Assembly: GCF_900115055.1 (NCBI RefSeq)
Contig: NZ_FOVD01000002.1
Span: 248,001-312,000, forward strand
Length of the DNA: 64,000 nt
Direction: 5' to 3'
Source: Chryseobacterium oleae
GTDB lineage: Bacteria; Bacteroidota; Bacteroidia; Flavobacteriales; Weeksellaceae
A program made the position numbers and the translations under genes. Numbering within the stretch: position 1 is the stretch's first letter; every line of letters starts with the position of its first letter. This document shows positions 52,805-61,221 of this stretch, piece after piece. The notes beneath the pieces were generated by a model. It saw only the letters and a program-made list of their open reading frames with translations. It searched no databases and was not told the DNA's origin.

Positions 52805-54862
52805 ATGAAAAAATTAACGCTTTCTTTGTTTTTATTGGCAGGTGTTTGCTCACTTAATACAGTGAACGGACAGGCAAAAGCCGTAAAAACAGCAGTTAAC
52901 AGCACAGATAAAGGCTTGGATATTAGCCTTATGGATACTTCAGTACGTCCTCAGGATGATTTTTATAACTACGTAAGCGGAACTTGGATGAAAACAGCCA
53001 AAATTCCGTCCGATAAACCAACTTGGGGTAGTTTCAATAAACTAGCTGAAGATACAGACAACAACTCAATGACTATTTTGAACTCTCTTCTGAAAGACAA
53101 ATTTGCAGACGGAAGCGAGGGTAAAAAAATTCAGGATCTGTATGCTTCTTACATGAATATGCAGAAGAGAAATGCAGACGGAATCAAGCCTATTCAGGAT
53201 AATCTGAATAAAATTGACGCGATCAAAAACCTTACTGACCTTCAGAACTATCTGATCTCTGTAACTAAAGACGGCGAAAATACATTGTACGGATGGGGTG
53301 TAGATGCAGATCTTAAAGACTCTAAAATGAATGCCGTTTACTTAGGAGATGCTTCTCTGGGATTAGGAAGAGATTACTATCAGAAAGTAAACGAAAAAAA
53401 TACAGAAGCTATCGCTGAATATCAGAAATATGTAGCTTCTATGCTTAAAGAATTAGGCTACAAAAATGCTGATGCAGCTGCAAAAGGTATCGTAGACTAT
53501 GAAAAAAGCATTGCACAGACTTACCTTACCAACGAGCAGAGCCGTGACAACACGCTTCAGTACAACCCAAGAACAATGGCTGAGCTTTCAACATTGGTAA
53601 AAGGAGTTGATATTCCTGCTTACCTTAAAAAAGTTGGAGTAAATACAGATAAAGTAATCATCGGGGAAATCGGGTATTATAAGAACTTTGATAAATTGGT
53701 GAATGCTCAGAACCTTCCTGTGATCAAGGATTATTTAAAATTCCACATGATTCATGGAAGCGCTTCTTACCTAAGTGAAAAGTTAGGGGATATGAGATTC
53801 GGTTTCTATGGTAAATACTTAAGAGGCCAGCAGGAGCAGAGAGCATTGAACAAAAGAGGATTTGAGTTAATCAACGGTTCTCTTGGTGAAGCTTTCGGTA
53901 AATTATATGTTGAAAAATATTTCCCGGCTGAAGCAAAAGCTCAGATGGTGGAATTGATCGATTATCTAAAGAAAAGCTTCGCAGTCCACATCAACAACCT
54001 GGCGTGGATGTCTTCTACAACGAAGGAAAAAGCAATGACCAAACTGAACAAGTTTACAGTGAAAGTGGCTTATCCGGACAAATGGAAAGATTATTCAAAA
54101 TTAGAAATTCTTCCCGAAGCTAAAGGCGGAACTTTATACAAAAACCTTCAGAATGTAGCTGAATGGCAATACAACAAAGATTTAGCAAAAATCGGTAAAG
54201 CTGTTGACAAAACAGAATGGGGTATGACGCCACAAACGGTGAATGCTTACTACAACCCGGTAAACAACGAAATCGTATTCCCTGCTGCCATCCTTCAGCC
54301 TCCTTTCTTCAATCCTAAAGCTGATGCTGCCGTGAATTTCGGAGGAATCGGTGCGGTTATCGGTCACGAAATGAGCCACGGATTTGATGATTCAGGTGCT
54401 CAGTTTGATGCAGACGGAAATCTTGTAGACTGGTGGACTCCTGAAGATAAAGCCAACTTCGAGAAAGCAACAAAAGCGCTTGCTGCTCAGTATGACAAAT
54501 ACGAGCCGGTAAAAGGAACTTTCGTGAACGGTACTTTCACAAACGGTGAAAATATCGCTGACTTAGGTGGAGTAAACATCGCTTACGATGCGCTTCAGAT
54601 GTATTTAAAAGATAAAGGAAATCCAGGGAAAATCAGTGGATTCTCTCAGGATCAGAGATTCTTCCTAAGCTGGGCAACGGTTTGGAGAACGCTATCCAGT
54701 GAAAAATATATGGTAAACCAGGTGAAAACTGACCCGCACTCTCCGGGATATTTCAGAAGCTTTGGTCCGCTTATCAACGTTGACGCTTTCTACAAAGCAT
54801 TCGATGTGAAGAAAGGAGACAAACTATACAAAACGCCGGAAGAAAGAATCAAAATCTGGTAA
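52805..54862 (+). CDS. M13 family metallopeptidase (first of tandem pair)
   Basis: The 685-residue zinc endopeptidase of the neprilysin/PepO family has a cleavable signal peptide (cleavage near VNGQ-AK). The zinc motif is H521-E-M-S-H525 and the third ligand is Glu582 in GENIADLGG. The C-terminal HSPGYFRSFGPLINVDAFYKAF is typical of the family. It lies directly upstream of a close paralogue that is lipid-anchored instead. It is probably a periplasmic or secreted oligopeptidase. Confidence 0.95.
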   Translation: MKKLTLSLFLLAGVCSLNTVNGQAKAVKTAVNSTDKGLDISLMDTSVRPQDDFYNYVSGTWMKTAKIPSDKPTWGSFNKLAEDTDNNSMTILNSLLKDKFADGSEGKKIQDLYASYMNMQKRNADGIKPIQDNLNKIDAIKNLTDLQNYLISVTKDGENTLYGWGVDADLKDSKMNAVYLGDASLGLGRDYYQKVNEKNTEAIAEYQKYVASMLKELGYKNADAAAKGIVDYEKSIAQTYLTNEQSRDNTLQYNPRTMAELSTLVKGVDIPAYLKKVGVNTDKVIIGEIGYYKNFDKLVNAQNLPVIKDYLKFHMIHGSASYLSEKLGDMRFGFYGKYLRGQQEQRALNKRGFELINGSLGEAFGKLYVEKYFPAEAKAQMVELIDYLKKSFAVHINNLAWMSSTTKEKAMTKLNKFTVKVAYPDKWKDYSKLEILPEAKGGTLYKNLQNVAEWQYNKDLAKIGKAVDKTEWGMTPQTVNAYYNPVNNEIVFPAAILQPPFFNPKADAAVNFGGIGAVIGHEMSHGFDDSGAQFDADGNLVDWWTPEDKANFEKATKALAAQYDKYEPVKGTFVNGTFTNGENIADLGGVNIAYDALQMYLKDKGNPGKISGFSQDQRFFLSWATVWRTLSSEKYMVNQVKTDPHSPGYFRSFGPLINVDAFYKAFDVKKGDKLYKTPEERIKIW

Positions 54863-54870
54863 CAATAAAC

Positions 54871-54903
54871 AAACCGTTCAGCAATGAGCGGTTTTTGTTT
54901 TTT
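54871..54903 (+). terminator. Terminator after the first M13 gene
   Basis: AAACCGTTCA and TGAGCGGTTT (54871-54893) pair around GCAA with one G-T pair, followed by a T-rich tract. Confidence 0.8.
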
Positions 54904-54904
54904 T

Positions 54905-55078
54905 AGGGAGTAGGTGGCAGGTGTTAGGTAGCAGGTAGCAGGTAGCAGGTGCGGGATATTGAGTTCCGGGTTGCCAGTATCCAACAGCTAACTCATATAC
55001 GTATTTCTTTTTACCCTCAAACTCTCAAACTCTCAAACCCTCCAACCCTCACACTCTCCAACCCCACAAATCACTACA
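54905..55078. repeat. Intergenic mosaic repeat (GGTAGCA tandem and CTCTCAAAC tandem)
   Basis: It holds several GGTAGCA units (54925-54950) and a tract of ACTCTCAAACTCTCAAACCC-type words near 55016-55065, the same vocabulary as other gaps. No gene is seen in the roughly 300-base gap between the M13 genes. Confidence 0.7.
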
Positions 55079-55115
55079 AATTCTTCATCATTTCTCAATT
55101 ATCATTAATCACTTA

Positions 55116-55140
55116 TTACCAAAGTTCGTATATTTGGTAA
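55116..55140 (+). promoter_or_regulatory. -7 element TATATTTG inside an inverted repeat TTACCAAA-N9-TTTGGTAA
   Basis: The 8-bp arms at 55116-55123 and 55133-55140 are perfect. The -7 element (55129-55136) overlaps the right arm, so a protein bound here would block the promoter of the second M13 gene. Confidence 0.6.
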
Positions 55141-55167
55141 GTTTGTATACAATCAAAATTTTTTTTA

Positions 55168-57264
55168 ATGAAAAAGCTAAATATTGGAATACTTGCCCTT
55201 TCCGGCATTGTATTTTTAAACTCATGCGGAACGGCTAAAACTGCTGGTACAGAAAAGAAAACTGAAACTACGGTTGCCGTTGCAGAACCTGTGAAAGAAG
55301 AAGTAAAAGAAGAGGGGATCAATTTATCTTATATGGATAAAAGCGTTCGCCCGCAGGATGACTTTTTTAGCTATGTGAACGGAAATTGGGTGAAAACTAC
55401 TCAGATTCCTTCAGATAAAGCGAGCTGGGGTTCTTTCAATGCGTTGAGAGAAAATGTGGATGATGCTTCTTTGGATATTCTGAACAAGATTTTATCCGAA
55501 ACGTATGCTGAAGGATCAGAAGGACAGAAGATCCAGAATCTGTATGCATCTTTCATGGATGTGAATAAAAGAAATGCAGATGGACTGGCTCCTATCAAGG
55601 GAGATCTGTCAAAAATTGACGCGATCAAAAACCTTAATGATCTGCAGAAATACCTTCTTGAAGCGACTAAGTTAGGCGACAATTCTTTCTACGGATGGAG
55701 AGTAGGTGCAGATATGAAGAATTCTAAAATGAATGCGGTATATCTGGGCGGCCCAGACCTTGGATTGGGAAGAGACTACTATCAGAAAGTAAATGAAGCC
55801 AATACCAAAACTTTAGCGGAATACCAGACTTATGTAGGGAAGCTGTTCGGAGTTTTAGGAAATAAAAATGCAGGACAGGCTGCGCAGAATGTAGTAACAT
55901 TTGAAAAGCAACTAGCCAACTATCTTCTGACTCTTGAGCAGAACAGAGATGCCAATTTAAGATACAATCCAAAAAATGTAACTGAACTTTCAGGATTGGT
56001 TAAAAATGTTAATCTGGCTAAATACCTTAAAGAGGCAGGAGTGAATACGGATAAAGTAATCATCGGAGAACTGAAATATTACCAGAATATGGATCAGTTC
56101 ATCACGGAAAAGAATCTTCCGCTTCTGAAAGATTATCTGAAATATCATTTGATTAACGGTAACGCCAGCAACCTGAATGACAGTCTGGAGGCGATCAGAT
56201 TTGATTTCTATTCCAAATACCTTCAGGGACAGAAAGAGCAGCGTCCGATGGACAAAAGAGGACTTGCCCTTGTAAATGGAGTTTTGGGTGAAGCTTTCGG
56301 TAAATTATATGTTGAGAAATATTTCACACCTGAAGCAAAAGCCCAGATGGAGACCTACATTGATTATCTTTTAAAATCATTCAAAACCCACATCAATGAT
56401 ATGGATTGGATGTCTCCGGCTACCAAGGTGAAAGCTCAGGAAAAGCTGTCTAAGTTCACAGTGAAAATAGCTTATCCGGACAAATGGAAAGATTACAGCC
56501 AGCTAAAAGTGGGATCTCCAAAACAGGGATCAACATTATATTCCAATCTTCAGAATGTGTCTGCGTGGCAGTATCAGAGAAGTCTTGATAAAGTAGGAAA
56601 ACCGGTAGACAAAACAGAATGGGGAATGTCTCCACAGACTGTCAATGCGTATTACAACGGTTCAAACAACGAAATCGTTTTCCCTGCAGCTATCCTTCAG
56701 CCTCCTTTCTACAACCCTAAAGCTGATGCAGCTGTTAACTTCGGAGGTATCGGGGCCGTTATCGGTCACGAGATTTCTCACGGATTTGATGACAGCGGTT
56801 CACGTTTTGACGGTGATGGAAATCTGAACAACTGGTGGACAGACGAAGACCGTAAGAATTTTGATGCCAAAGTAGGACAGCTGGCTGCTCAATACAGCGC
56901 TTACGAACCGGTAAAAGGAAGTTTTGTCAACGGTAAATTTACAAGCGGTGAAAACATCGGTGACCTTGGTGGAGTAGCGGTGGCTTATGACGCGCTTCAG
57001 ATGTATTTAAAAGATAAAGGAAATCCGGGGGAAATCAGTGGATTTACTCAGGACCAAAGATTCTTTATGAGCTGGGCAACGGTTTGGAGAACCAAAGCTA
57101 CGGACCAGTATATGATCAACCAGGTGAAGACAGATCCGCACTCTCCGGGAGTATTCAGAGCATTTGGTCCATTGGTGAATCAGGATGCATTCAGCAAAGC
57201 ATTTGATATAAAACCTGGAGACAAAATGTATAAAGCTCCTCAGGACAGAATAAAAATTTGGTAA
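55168..57264 (+). CDS. M13 family metallopeptidase, lipoprotein (second of tandem pair)
   Basis: The 698-residue paralogue has a lipobox with Cys20 (VFLNSC) and a spacer rich in Thr, Glu and Val. The peptidase has the zinc motif H534-E-I-S-H538 and Glu595 in GENIGDLGG. Long identical stretches with the upstream gene show a tandem duplication. It has its own promoter with a dyad over the -7 element. It is predicted to be membrane-anchored facing the periplasm or surface. Confidence 0.95.
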   Translation: MKKLNIGILALSGIVFLNSCGTAKTAGTEKKTETTVAVAEPVKEEVKEEGINLSYMDKSVRPQDDFFSYVNGNWVKTTQIPSDKASWGSFNALRENVDDASLDILNKILSETYAEGSEGQKIQNLYASFMDVNKRNADGLAPIKGDLSKIDAIKNLNDLQKYLLEATKLGDNSFYGWRVGADMKNSKMNAVYLGGPDLGLGRDYYQKVNEANTKTLAEYQTYVGKLFGVLGNKNAGQAAQNVVTFEKQLANYLLTLEQNRDANLRYNPKNVTELSGLVKNVNLAKYLKEAGVNTDKVIIGELKYYQNMDQFITEKNLPLLKDYLKYHLINGNASNLNDSLEAIRFDFYSKYLQGQKEQRPMDKRGLALVNGVLGEAFGKLYVEKYFTPEAKAQMETYIDYLLKSFKTHINDMDWMSPATKVKAQEKLSKFTVKIAYPDKWKDYSQLKVGSPKQGSTLYSNLQNVSAWQYQRSLDKVGKPVDKTEWGMSPQTVNAYYNGSNNEIVFPAAILQPPFYNPKADAAVNFGGIGAVIGHEISHGFDDSGSRFDGDGNLNNWWTDEDRKNFDAKVGQLAAQYSAYEPVKGSFVNGKFTSGENIGDLGGVAVAYDALQMYLKDKGNPGEISGFTQDQRFFMSWATVWRTKATDQYMINQVKTDPHSPGVFRAFGPLVNQDAFSKAFDIKPGDKMYKAPQDRIKIW

Positions 57265-57290
57265 AACAACCAAAAATTGTTAGAAAAGAA

Positions 57291-57330
57291 AGAATCCGTC
57301 TCCACTTAGTGTGAGACGGATTCTCTTTTT
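57291..57330 (+). terminator. Bidirectional terminator between convergent genes
   Basis: AGAATCCGTCTC (57291-57302) and GAGACGGATTCT (57313-57324) pair perfectly and are followed by a T-run. The stem also serves the minus-strand gene ending at 57329. Confidence 0.87.
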
Positions 57331-58375
57331 AATACGCTTTCTTATAATTCCGGAGAACAAACTTGATTCCAGTTTCTATAACATCTCCCATAGTTTTGCA
57401 ATACTTGAAATTGACATCATAGGTAAGTTTCTGCAAGGCGGTTTTCAGTTCTGTTACATTGGCTTCCGGTGCAATATTGTCTTTTTTCATAATAGAAATG
57501 AGTTCATCGAATCTGTTCTGGCTGCTGGTCACTCTTTTTACGATTTGTGAACGCACTTCTTTACGGTATTGTTCTATAGAATTGGGTTTCAGTTTTTCCA
57601 GGACCATATTCACCATGATGCTGTTTTCTTTGAAATACTGGGGAAGATAGACTTTCAGATTCCCTTCATAACTCTGCTGATCAAAATCAATGGGGCGGAT
57701 TCTGTAAATCACCTGATCGAAATCGTGGATAGGAATAATAACATAATTGTAAGAACGCATATCCCCAAGCAGCCCGATAAGGCAACGTTCATTGAATTTT
57801 ACAAATTCCTTGGAAATCTGCGCCTTTTCCGGTTCTGAACAATTGTGTAAATGTTTCTGAATAAAAACATCTCCGGGAATTCCTAAGATATGCTCTTCTA
57901 TCAGAGTGTTTTTGTAAATCAGAAAGTTGATACGGTTGGGAGAAAGCAGGTCTTCTATTTCAAGTCCGTAGATCCGTGAAGCATCAGCCTGTTTAATATA
58001 AAAATTGGTATAATTGTCATTCAGGATATTCCTTACCCGAATTCGGAAAGGTTTAGAGTTTCCGAAGGTACAGAAGTCGATGGTATCCACTTTCAGATAG
58101 GGTAAAGTAGCCTCATCTCCATCGGAATGCAGAAGGGTGTATATCTTATTTAAATTAGCTTCTATTTCTTTAAACTCATGTTCAGGATACAGGACACCGA
58201 GCCACAAAGTATCCTTACCTTCCTTATCCAGAATATTCACACTATCGCTGAATCTTAGCAGATCTTCATACAGAAACTGAATCTGAGTTGTTCTGTTATG
58301 TTTTTCCAGATACTGCTGTAATGCTTCCGAAACAGGATATATGGGTTTTCTAAACGCGATCTTTACATCTTTCAT
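57329..58375 (-). CDS. Conserved protein of unknown function beside tssB
   Basis: The start at 58375 gives 348 residues; another in-frame ATG at 58420 would add 15 residues from an AT-rich promoter-like stretch. The protein is soluble, without signal peptide or membrane helix. Features seen are VKIAFRKPIYPVSEALQQYLEKH, WLGVLYPEHEFKEIEANLNKIYTL and a Lys-rich C-terminal helix. I do not recognise the family. It is divergent from the T6SS sheath genes, so a link with type VI secretion is possible but not shown. Confidence 0.65.
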   Translation of the reverse strand: MKDVKIAFRKPIYPVSEALQQYLEKHNRTTQIQFLYEDLLRFSDSVNILDKEGKDTLWLGVLYPEHEFKEIEANLNKIYTLLHSDGDEATLPYLKVDTIDFCTFGNSKPFRIRVRNILNDNYTNFYIKQADASRIYGLEIEDLLSPNRINFLIYKNTLIEEHILGIPGDVFIQKHLHNCSEPEKAQISKEFVKFNERCLIGLLGDMRSYNYVIIPIHDFDQVIYRIRPIDFDQQSYEGNLKVYLPQYFKENSIMVNMVLEKLKPNSIEQYRKEVRSQIVKRVTSSQNRFDELISIMKKDNIAPEANVTELKTALQKLTYDVNFKYCKTMGDVIETGIKFVLRNYKKAY

Positions 58376-58420
58376 GACTCTGTTTACTTTAATTAAATAT
58401 AAAGAATATTTTTTCCTCAC

Positions 58421-58731
58421 ATTGGAAGAATTCCGATTTTAACATGTGTTCCATGCTTTTTTATACGTTCAAAATGCACAAGGATTTTATTTTATCCGTC
58501 TTTCATTTTTTTTATTTATTTTTTCATAGTTTAGTGATATCGTAAAGCGATGATTTTACGGTAAATATATTATGGGTTAAATTAAATATTTCAAGAAAAA
58601 TCTTGACAAAATTTTGTATGTTACAGTTTTTTTTTAAATTTAAACATTGGATTGGTAATTTATTTGATTCATCGGTAAATTACTCAAAGACAGATCCAAA
58701 CCAAAATCAAAAATCTCAAAATAATAATAAT
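58421..58731. other. AT-rich leader region upstream of tssB
   Basis: These 311 bases contain no gene. A small dyad CGTAAA-N8-TTTACG lies at 58541-58560. No full-match TAnnTTTG was found on the plus strand near tssB. Confidence 0.4.
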
Positions 58732-59178
58732 ATGGCAATGTTTAATTATGGTGTTGGCGGTAACGAAGTAAAAGTAGACGCTAATGAAGCTATTCAGGAA
58801 ATACAGGAAAATAAATCACTGATAGTAAGCCAGCTTACAACTGACGAATCTTACACCCCTGAAATCGTAACAGGACTAAAGACAGTGGATGACGTCTTCA
58901 GACATTTTCAACCTTCCGTAGCAGTACAACACGAAACAGAAGAAGGAAGTGTCGTAGAAGAGGAATTCCGTTTTCAGAATCTTGCAGACTTCACACCCAA
59001 AAATCTTACTCAGAAATCCGACTATTTACAACAGCTTAGCATGGAACAGGAGCAGTACAATAAAATCGTACGCCAGCTGAAAACAAATAAAATTCTGCGT
59101 AATATGCTTGAGAATGAGCAGACCAGAGCTGCATTCATCGAAGTATTGAAAGATGTGGCACAAGAACTTGAAAAATAA
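58732..59178 (+). CDS. tssB: Type VI secretion sheath small subunit, Bacteroidetes type
   Basis: The ATG at 58732 begins MAMFNYGVGGNEVKVDANEA and gives 148 residues; longer in-frame extensions to 58603 are low-complexity. The core matches Bacteroidetes TssB-like proteins (ETVDDVFRHF-type FRHFQPSVAVQHE, FRFQNLADFTPKNLTQKSDYLQ, and a C-terminal helix). With TssC it would build the contractile sheath. The gene precedes tssC by 21 bases. No other tss genes are in the window. Confidence 0.85.
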   Translation: MAMFNYGVGGNEVKVDANEAIQEIQENKSLIVSQLTTDESYTPEIVTGLKTVDDVFRHFQPSVAVQHETEEGSVVEEEFRFQNLADFTPKNLTQKSDYLQQLSMEQEQYNKIVRQLKTNKILRNMLENEQTRAAFIEVLKDVAQELEK

Positions 59179-59199
59179 TTATTTACACTAAATCAAATC

Positions 59200-60561
59200 A
59201 TGGATAGCAAATTACAGGCACAAGAAAGCCAACAGCAGGGTCAGCAGCAACACTCAGGTCAGCCGAAAGGCAACCCGCTTGCAGAGCTTAATAAAATAGG
59301 AGGGTTTGGCTTTGTTGAATCCGTTGTAGACGGTATCGCCAATATGAACCCTACAAGAAAAGCCAGGAAAGAAATTTTCCTGACAGACAGCAATAAAACC
59401 GACGAAAGAAAAGAGTTGGCTCAAAAATTAAACCTTTGGGTAAGTCTTTTAGAAGGTAACGAATCTGCAGATAAAATGGCAGATACCTGCAAATCTAAAG
59501 CACAGGCGGCAGACCAAAACTTAAAAACAAACTTAAAAAATACACTTGACGCAGTACGTCTGTTGGAAACCAACTACAGAACTGTAGCCCAATTCTACAA
59601 AAACACGGAACTGGATAAAGTGGACAACGTAAGCATCGTAAACGCAAGTCTTGAACAGGTTTCAGATCTTGATAATCCTTTATTTATCGATGCTATTTCC
59701 AACGAATTCAAAAACTATTACGACCGTTTAGATCTTAGAGACAACTATTCTATCCTGGCAATTCCCGGATATTTAGGCTCTAACAAAGTCATTGAAAAAT
59801 GGGCAAAGATCTGTAACGAAAACAAAGTAATGATGGTAACCGACTTCGCCAATCTGGATAAGCCGGATGACGTAGTAGACTTATTCCATTCTGCCAATCT
59901 TACCGGTGGTGAGCTTCACAGAAGTAACGTTATTATGACGTGTAACTGGCTTGTGGGTAGAGGAAGAGCTGAAGAAGTAGGTGAAGAAGACAACGTAGAA
60001 CTTCCACCTTCCACTTCATTGGCAGGAAAAATCCATAAAACACTGATGTCTCAGGTAGCAGCAGGTAAAAAACATGGTAACATCAACGAAGTAGACGCTG
60101 TAAAATTCGAATTGAAGAAAAGTGAAATTTCTCAGTTGGAAAAAATGGGTCTGGTTCCAATGGTAAACGAATATGGGAAGATCATGGCATTCTCTGCTAA
60201 AACATTGTTTACAGGAGATAACATCGGTCTTCAGACCTATTCCGTAGTGCGTGTATTCGACTATGTAACTAAAGTTTTACTTGACTTCCTGAACAGAAGA
60301 GCGTTCGAAAACTGGAATGCTAAGAATGAGGACGATTTGAGAAGACAGATCGTAACGTTCCTTGACAATATCAAAGGTCCGGATAAATTGATTGAGAAGT
60401 TCAAAATTGTTCGTTTCGAGCAGGACAGAGTCAATAAAGACAGAGTATGGCTGGATATTCGTATGACACCTTATTTCCCTACCAAAAGTTTCGTTATTAA
60501 ACTGGACGGACACAAAGGAGATGATGGCAACGAATGGGATGCACAGTATACTCAGGAATAA
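59200..60561 (+). CDS. tssC: Type VI secretion sheath large subunit (DUF5458/TssC)
   Basis: The 453-residue protein has a Gln-rich N-terminus and then FVESVVDGIANMNPTRKARKEIFL, LDNPLFIDAISNEFKNYYDR and NYSILAIPGYLGSN. This matches the Bacteroidetes DUF5458 family assigned to TssC of T6SS subtype iii. It assembles with TssB into the sheath that contracts to push the inner tube. It ends with a terminator, so tssBC is a two-gene unit here. Confidence 0.88.
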   Translation: MDSKLQAQESQQQGQQQHSGQPKGNPLAELNKIGGFGFVESVVDGIANMNPTRKARKEIFLTDSNKTDERKELAQKLNLWVSLLEGNESADKMADTCKSKAQAADQNLKTNLKNTLDAVRLLETNYRTVAQFYKNTELDKVDNVSIVNASLEQVSDLDNPLFIDAISNEFKNYYDRLDLRDNYSILAIPGYLGSNKVIEKWAKICNENKVMMVTDFANLDKPDDVVDLFHSANLTGGELHRSNVIMTCNWLVGRGRAEEVGEEDNVELPPSTSLAGKIHKTLMSQVAAGKKHGNINEVDAVKFELKKSEISQLEKMGLVPMVNEYGKIMAFSAKTLFTGDNIGLQTYSVVRVFDYVTKVLLDFLNRRAFENWNAKNEDDLRRQIVTFLDNIKGPDKLIEKFKIVRFEQDRVNKDRVWLDIRMTPYFPTKSFVIKLDGHKGDDGNEWDAQYTQE

Positions 60562-60584
60562 GTAAGAACCCAATTTAAAATAAT

Positions 60585-60613
60585 AAAACCGATGCATGAG
60601 TACATCGGTTTTT
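60585..60613 (+). terminator. Terminator after tssC
   Basis: AAACCGATG and CATCGGTTT arms (within 60585-60611) enclose an eight-base loop, followed by T. An in-frame ATG at 60592 lies inside this hairpin and is not used as a start. Confidence 0.85.
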
Positions 60614-60627
60614 TACTGCCAATTCAT

Positions 60628-61101
60628 ATGAAAATTAATGTGATCAAAAAAAGTTTAAGCTTCATTTTGCCAGTACTCCTGCTCATTGTATTGTCGGGAT
60701 GTGAAAAAAAATACCAGCGGCCGGATCATTACGAGGTAGATCTTTTTAAAGACGAACGCCAGCAGGGGACAGCTTATATAATGGACCGTGAAGAATGCTT
60801 TGACGGCAGCGAACTCGTTATTACAAGTTCAGATGTAAAACTTGCCGACAGCTCAAAAGGAAGAGGTAAGACATTTTTTCTCTATAAAGTAAAATCCGGA
60901 AAAACAATGAAAACGATACGGGATTCCAGCGTGGATTATCCTTTCATGTTTCTTTCCCATCAAAGGCTGAAACTGGAAAATGACTCCATTTATCTTTATC
61001 TTAAAAAACTGGATGGCTACCGCTTTATCGCTGCCGACAGAAACCTTAAATATGAATGGCTGAAAGCAGCTCCGGTATACACCGTTAAAAAGGATAATTA
61101 A
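60628..61101 (+). CDS. Lipoprotein of unknown function
   Basis: The start at 60628 gives 157 residues with a lipobox at Cys25 (LLIVLSGCEKK). The mature part contains QQGTAYIMDREECFDGSELVITSSD and YPFMFLSHQRLKLENDSIYLYLKKLDGYRF. No family is recognised. It lies between the T6SS sheath pair and mutY. Because the terminator separates it from tssC, it is probably not part of that unit. Confidence 0.6.
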   Translation: MKINVIKKSLSFILPVLLLIVLSGCEKKYQRPDHYEVDLFKDERQQGTAYIMDREECFDGSELVITSSDVKLADSSKGRGKTFFLYKVKSGKTMKTIRDSSVDYPFMFLSHQRLKLENDSIYLYLKKLDGYRFIAADRNLKYEWLKAAPVYTVKKDN

Positions 61102-61104
61102 TTT

Positions 61105-61112
61105 TATCTTTG
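61105..61112 (+). promoter_or_regulatory. -7 element (TATCTTTG) of mutY
   Basis: Exact TAnnTTTG 109 bases before the mutY ATG, so the transcript leader would contain the whole inverted repeat at 61141-61218. Confidence 0.5.
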
Positions 61113-61140
61113 CAGAGAAGAATTACAAGTCTGTAAATTC

Positions 61141-61218
61141 AGATGCTTCGACTCCGTTCAACATGATGTTTCTAACACTTTAGGGTACAATGTCATGCTG
61201 AACGGAGTCGAAGCATCT
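61141..61218. repeat. Inverted-repeat element with 20-bp arms abutting mutY
   Basis: The left arm 61141-61160 (starts AGATGCTTCGACTCC) pairs perfectly with 61199-61218. After one mismatch, CATGA (61162-61166) pairs with TCATG (61193-61197). The loop is about 26 bases. It ends three bases before the ATG at 61222. The arm sequence resembles a known dispersed flavobacterial intergenic repeat. Confidence 0.85.
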
Positions 61219-61221
61219 ATA

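Noticed and set aside
60592..60628. Longer start for the 60628 lipoprotein
   Set aside because: The upstream ATG lies in the tssC terminator hairpin, and the extension would destroy the lipoprotein signal.
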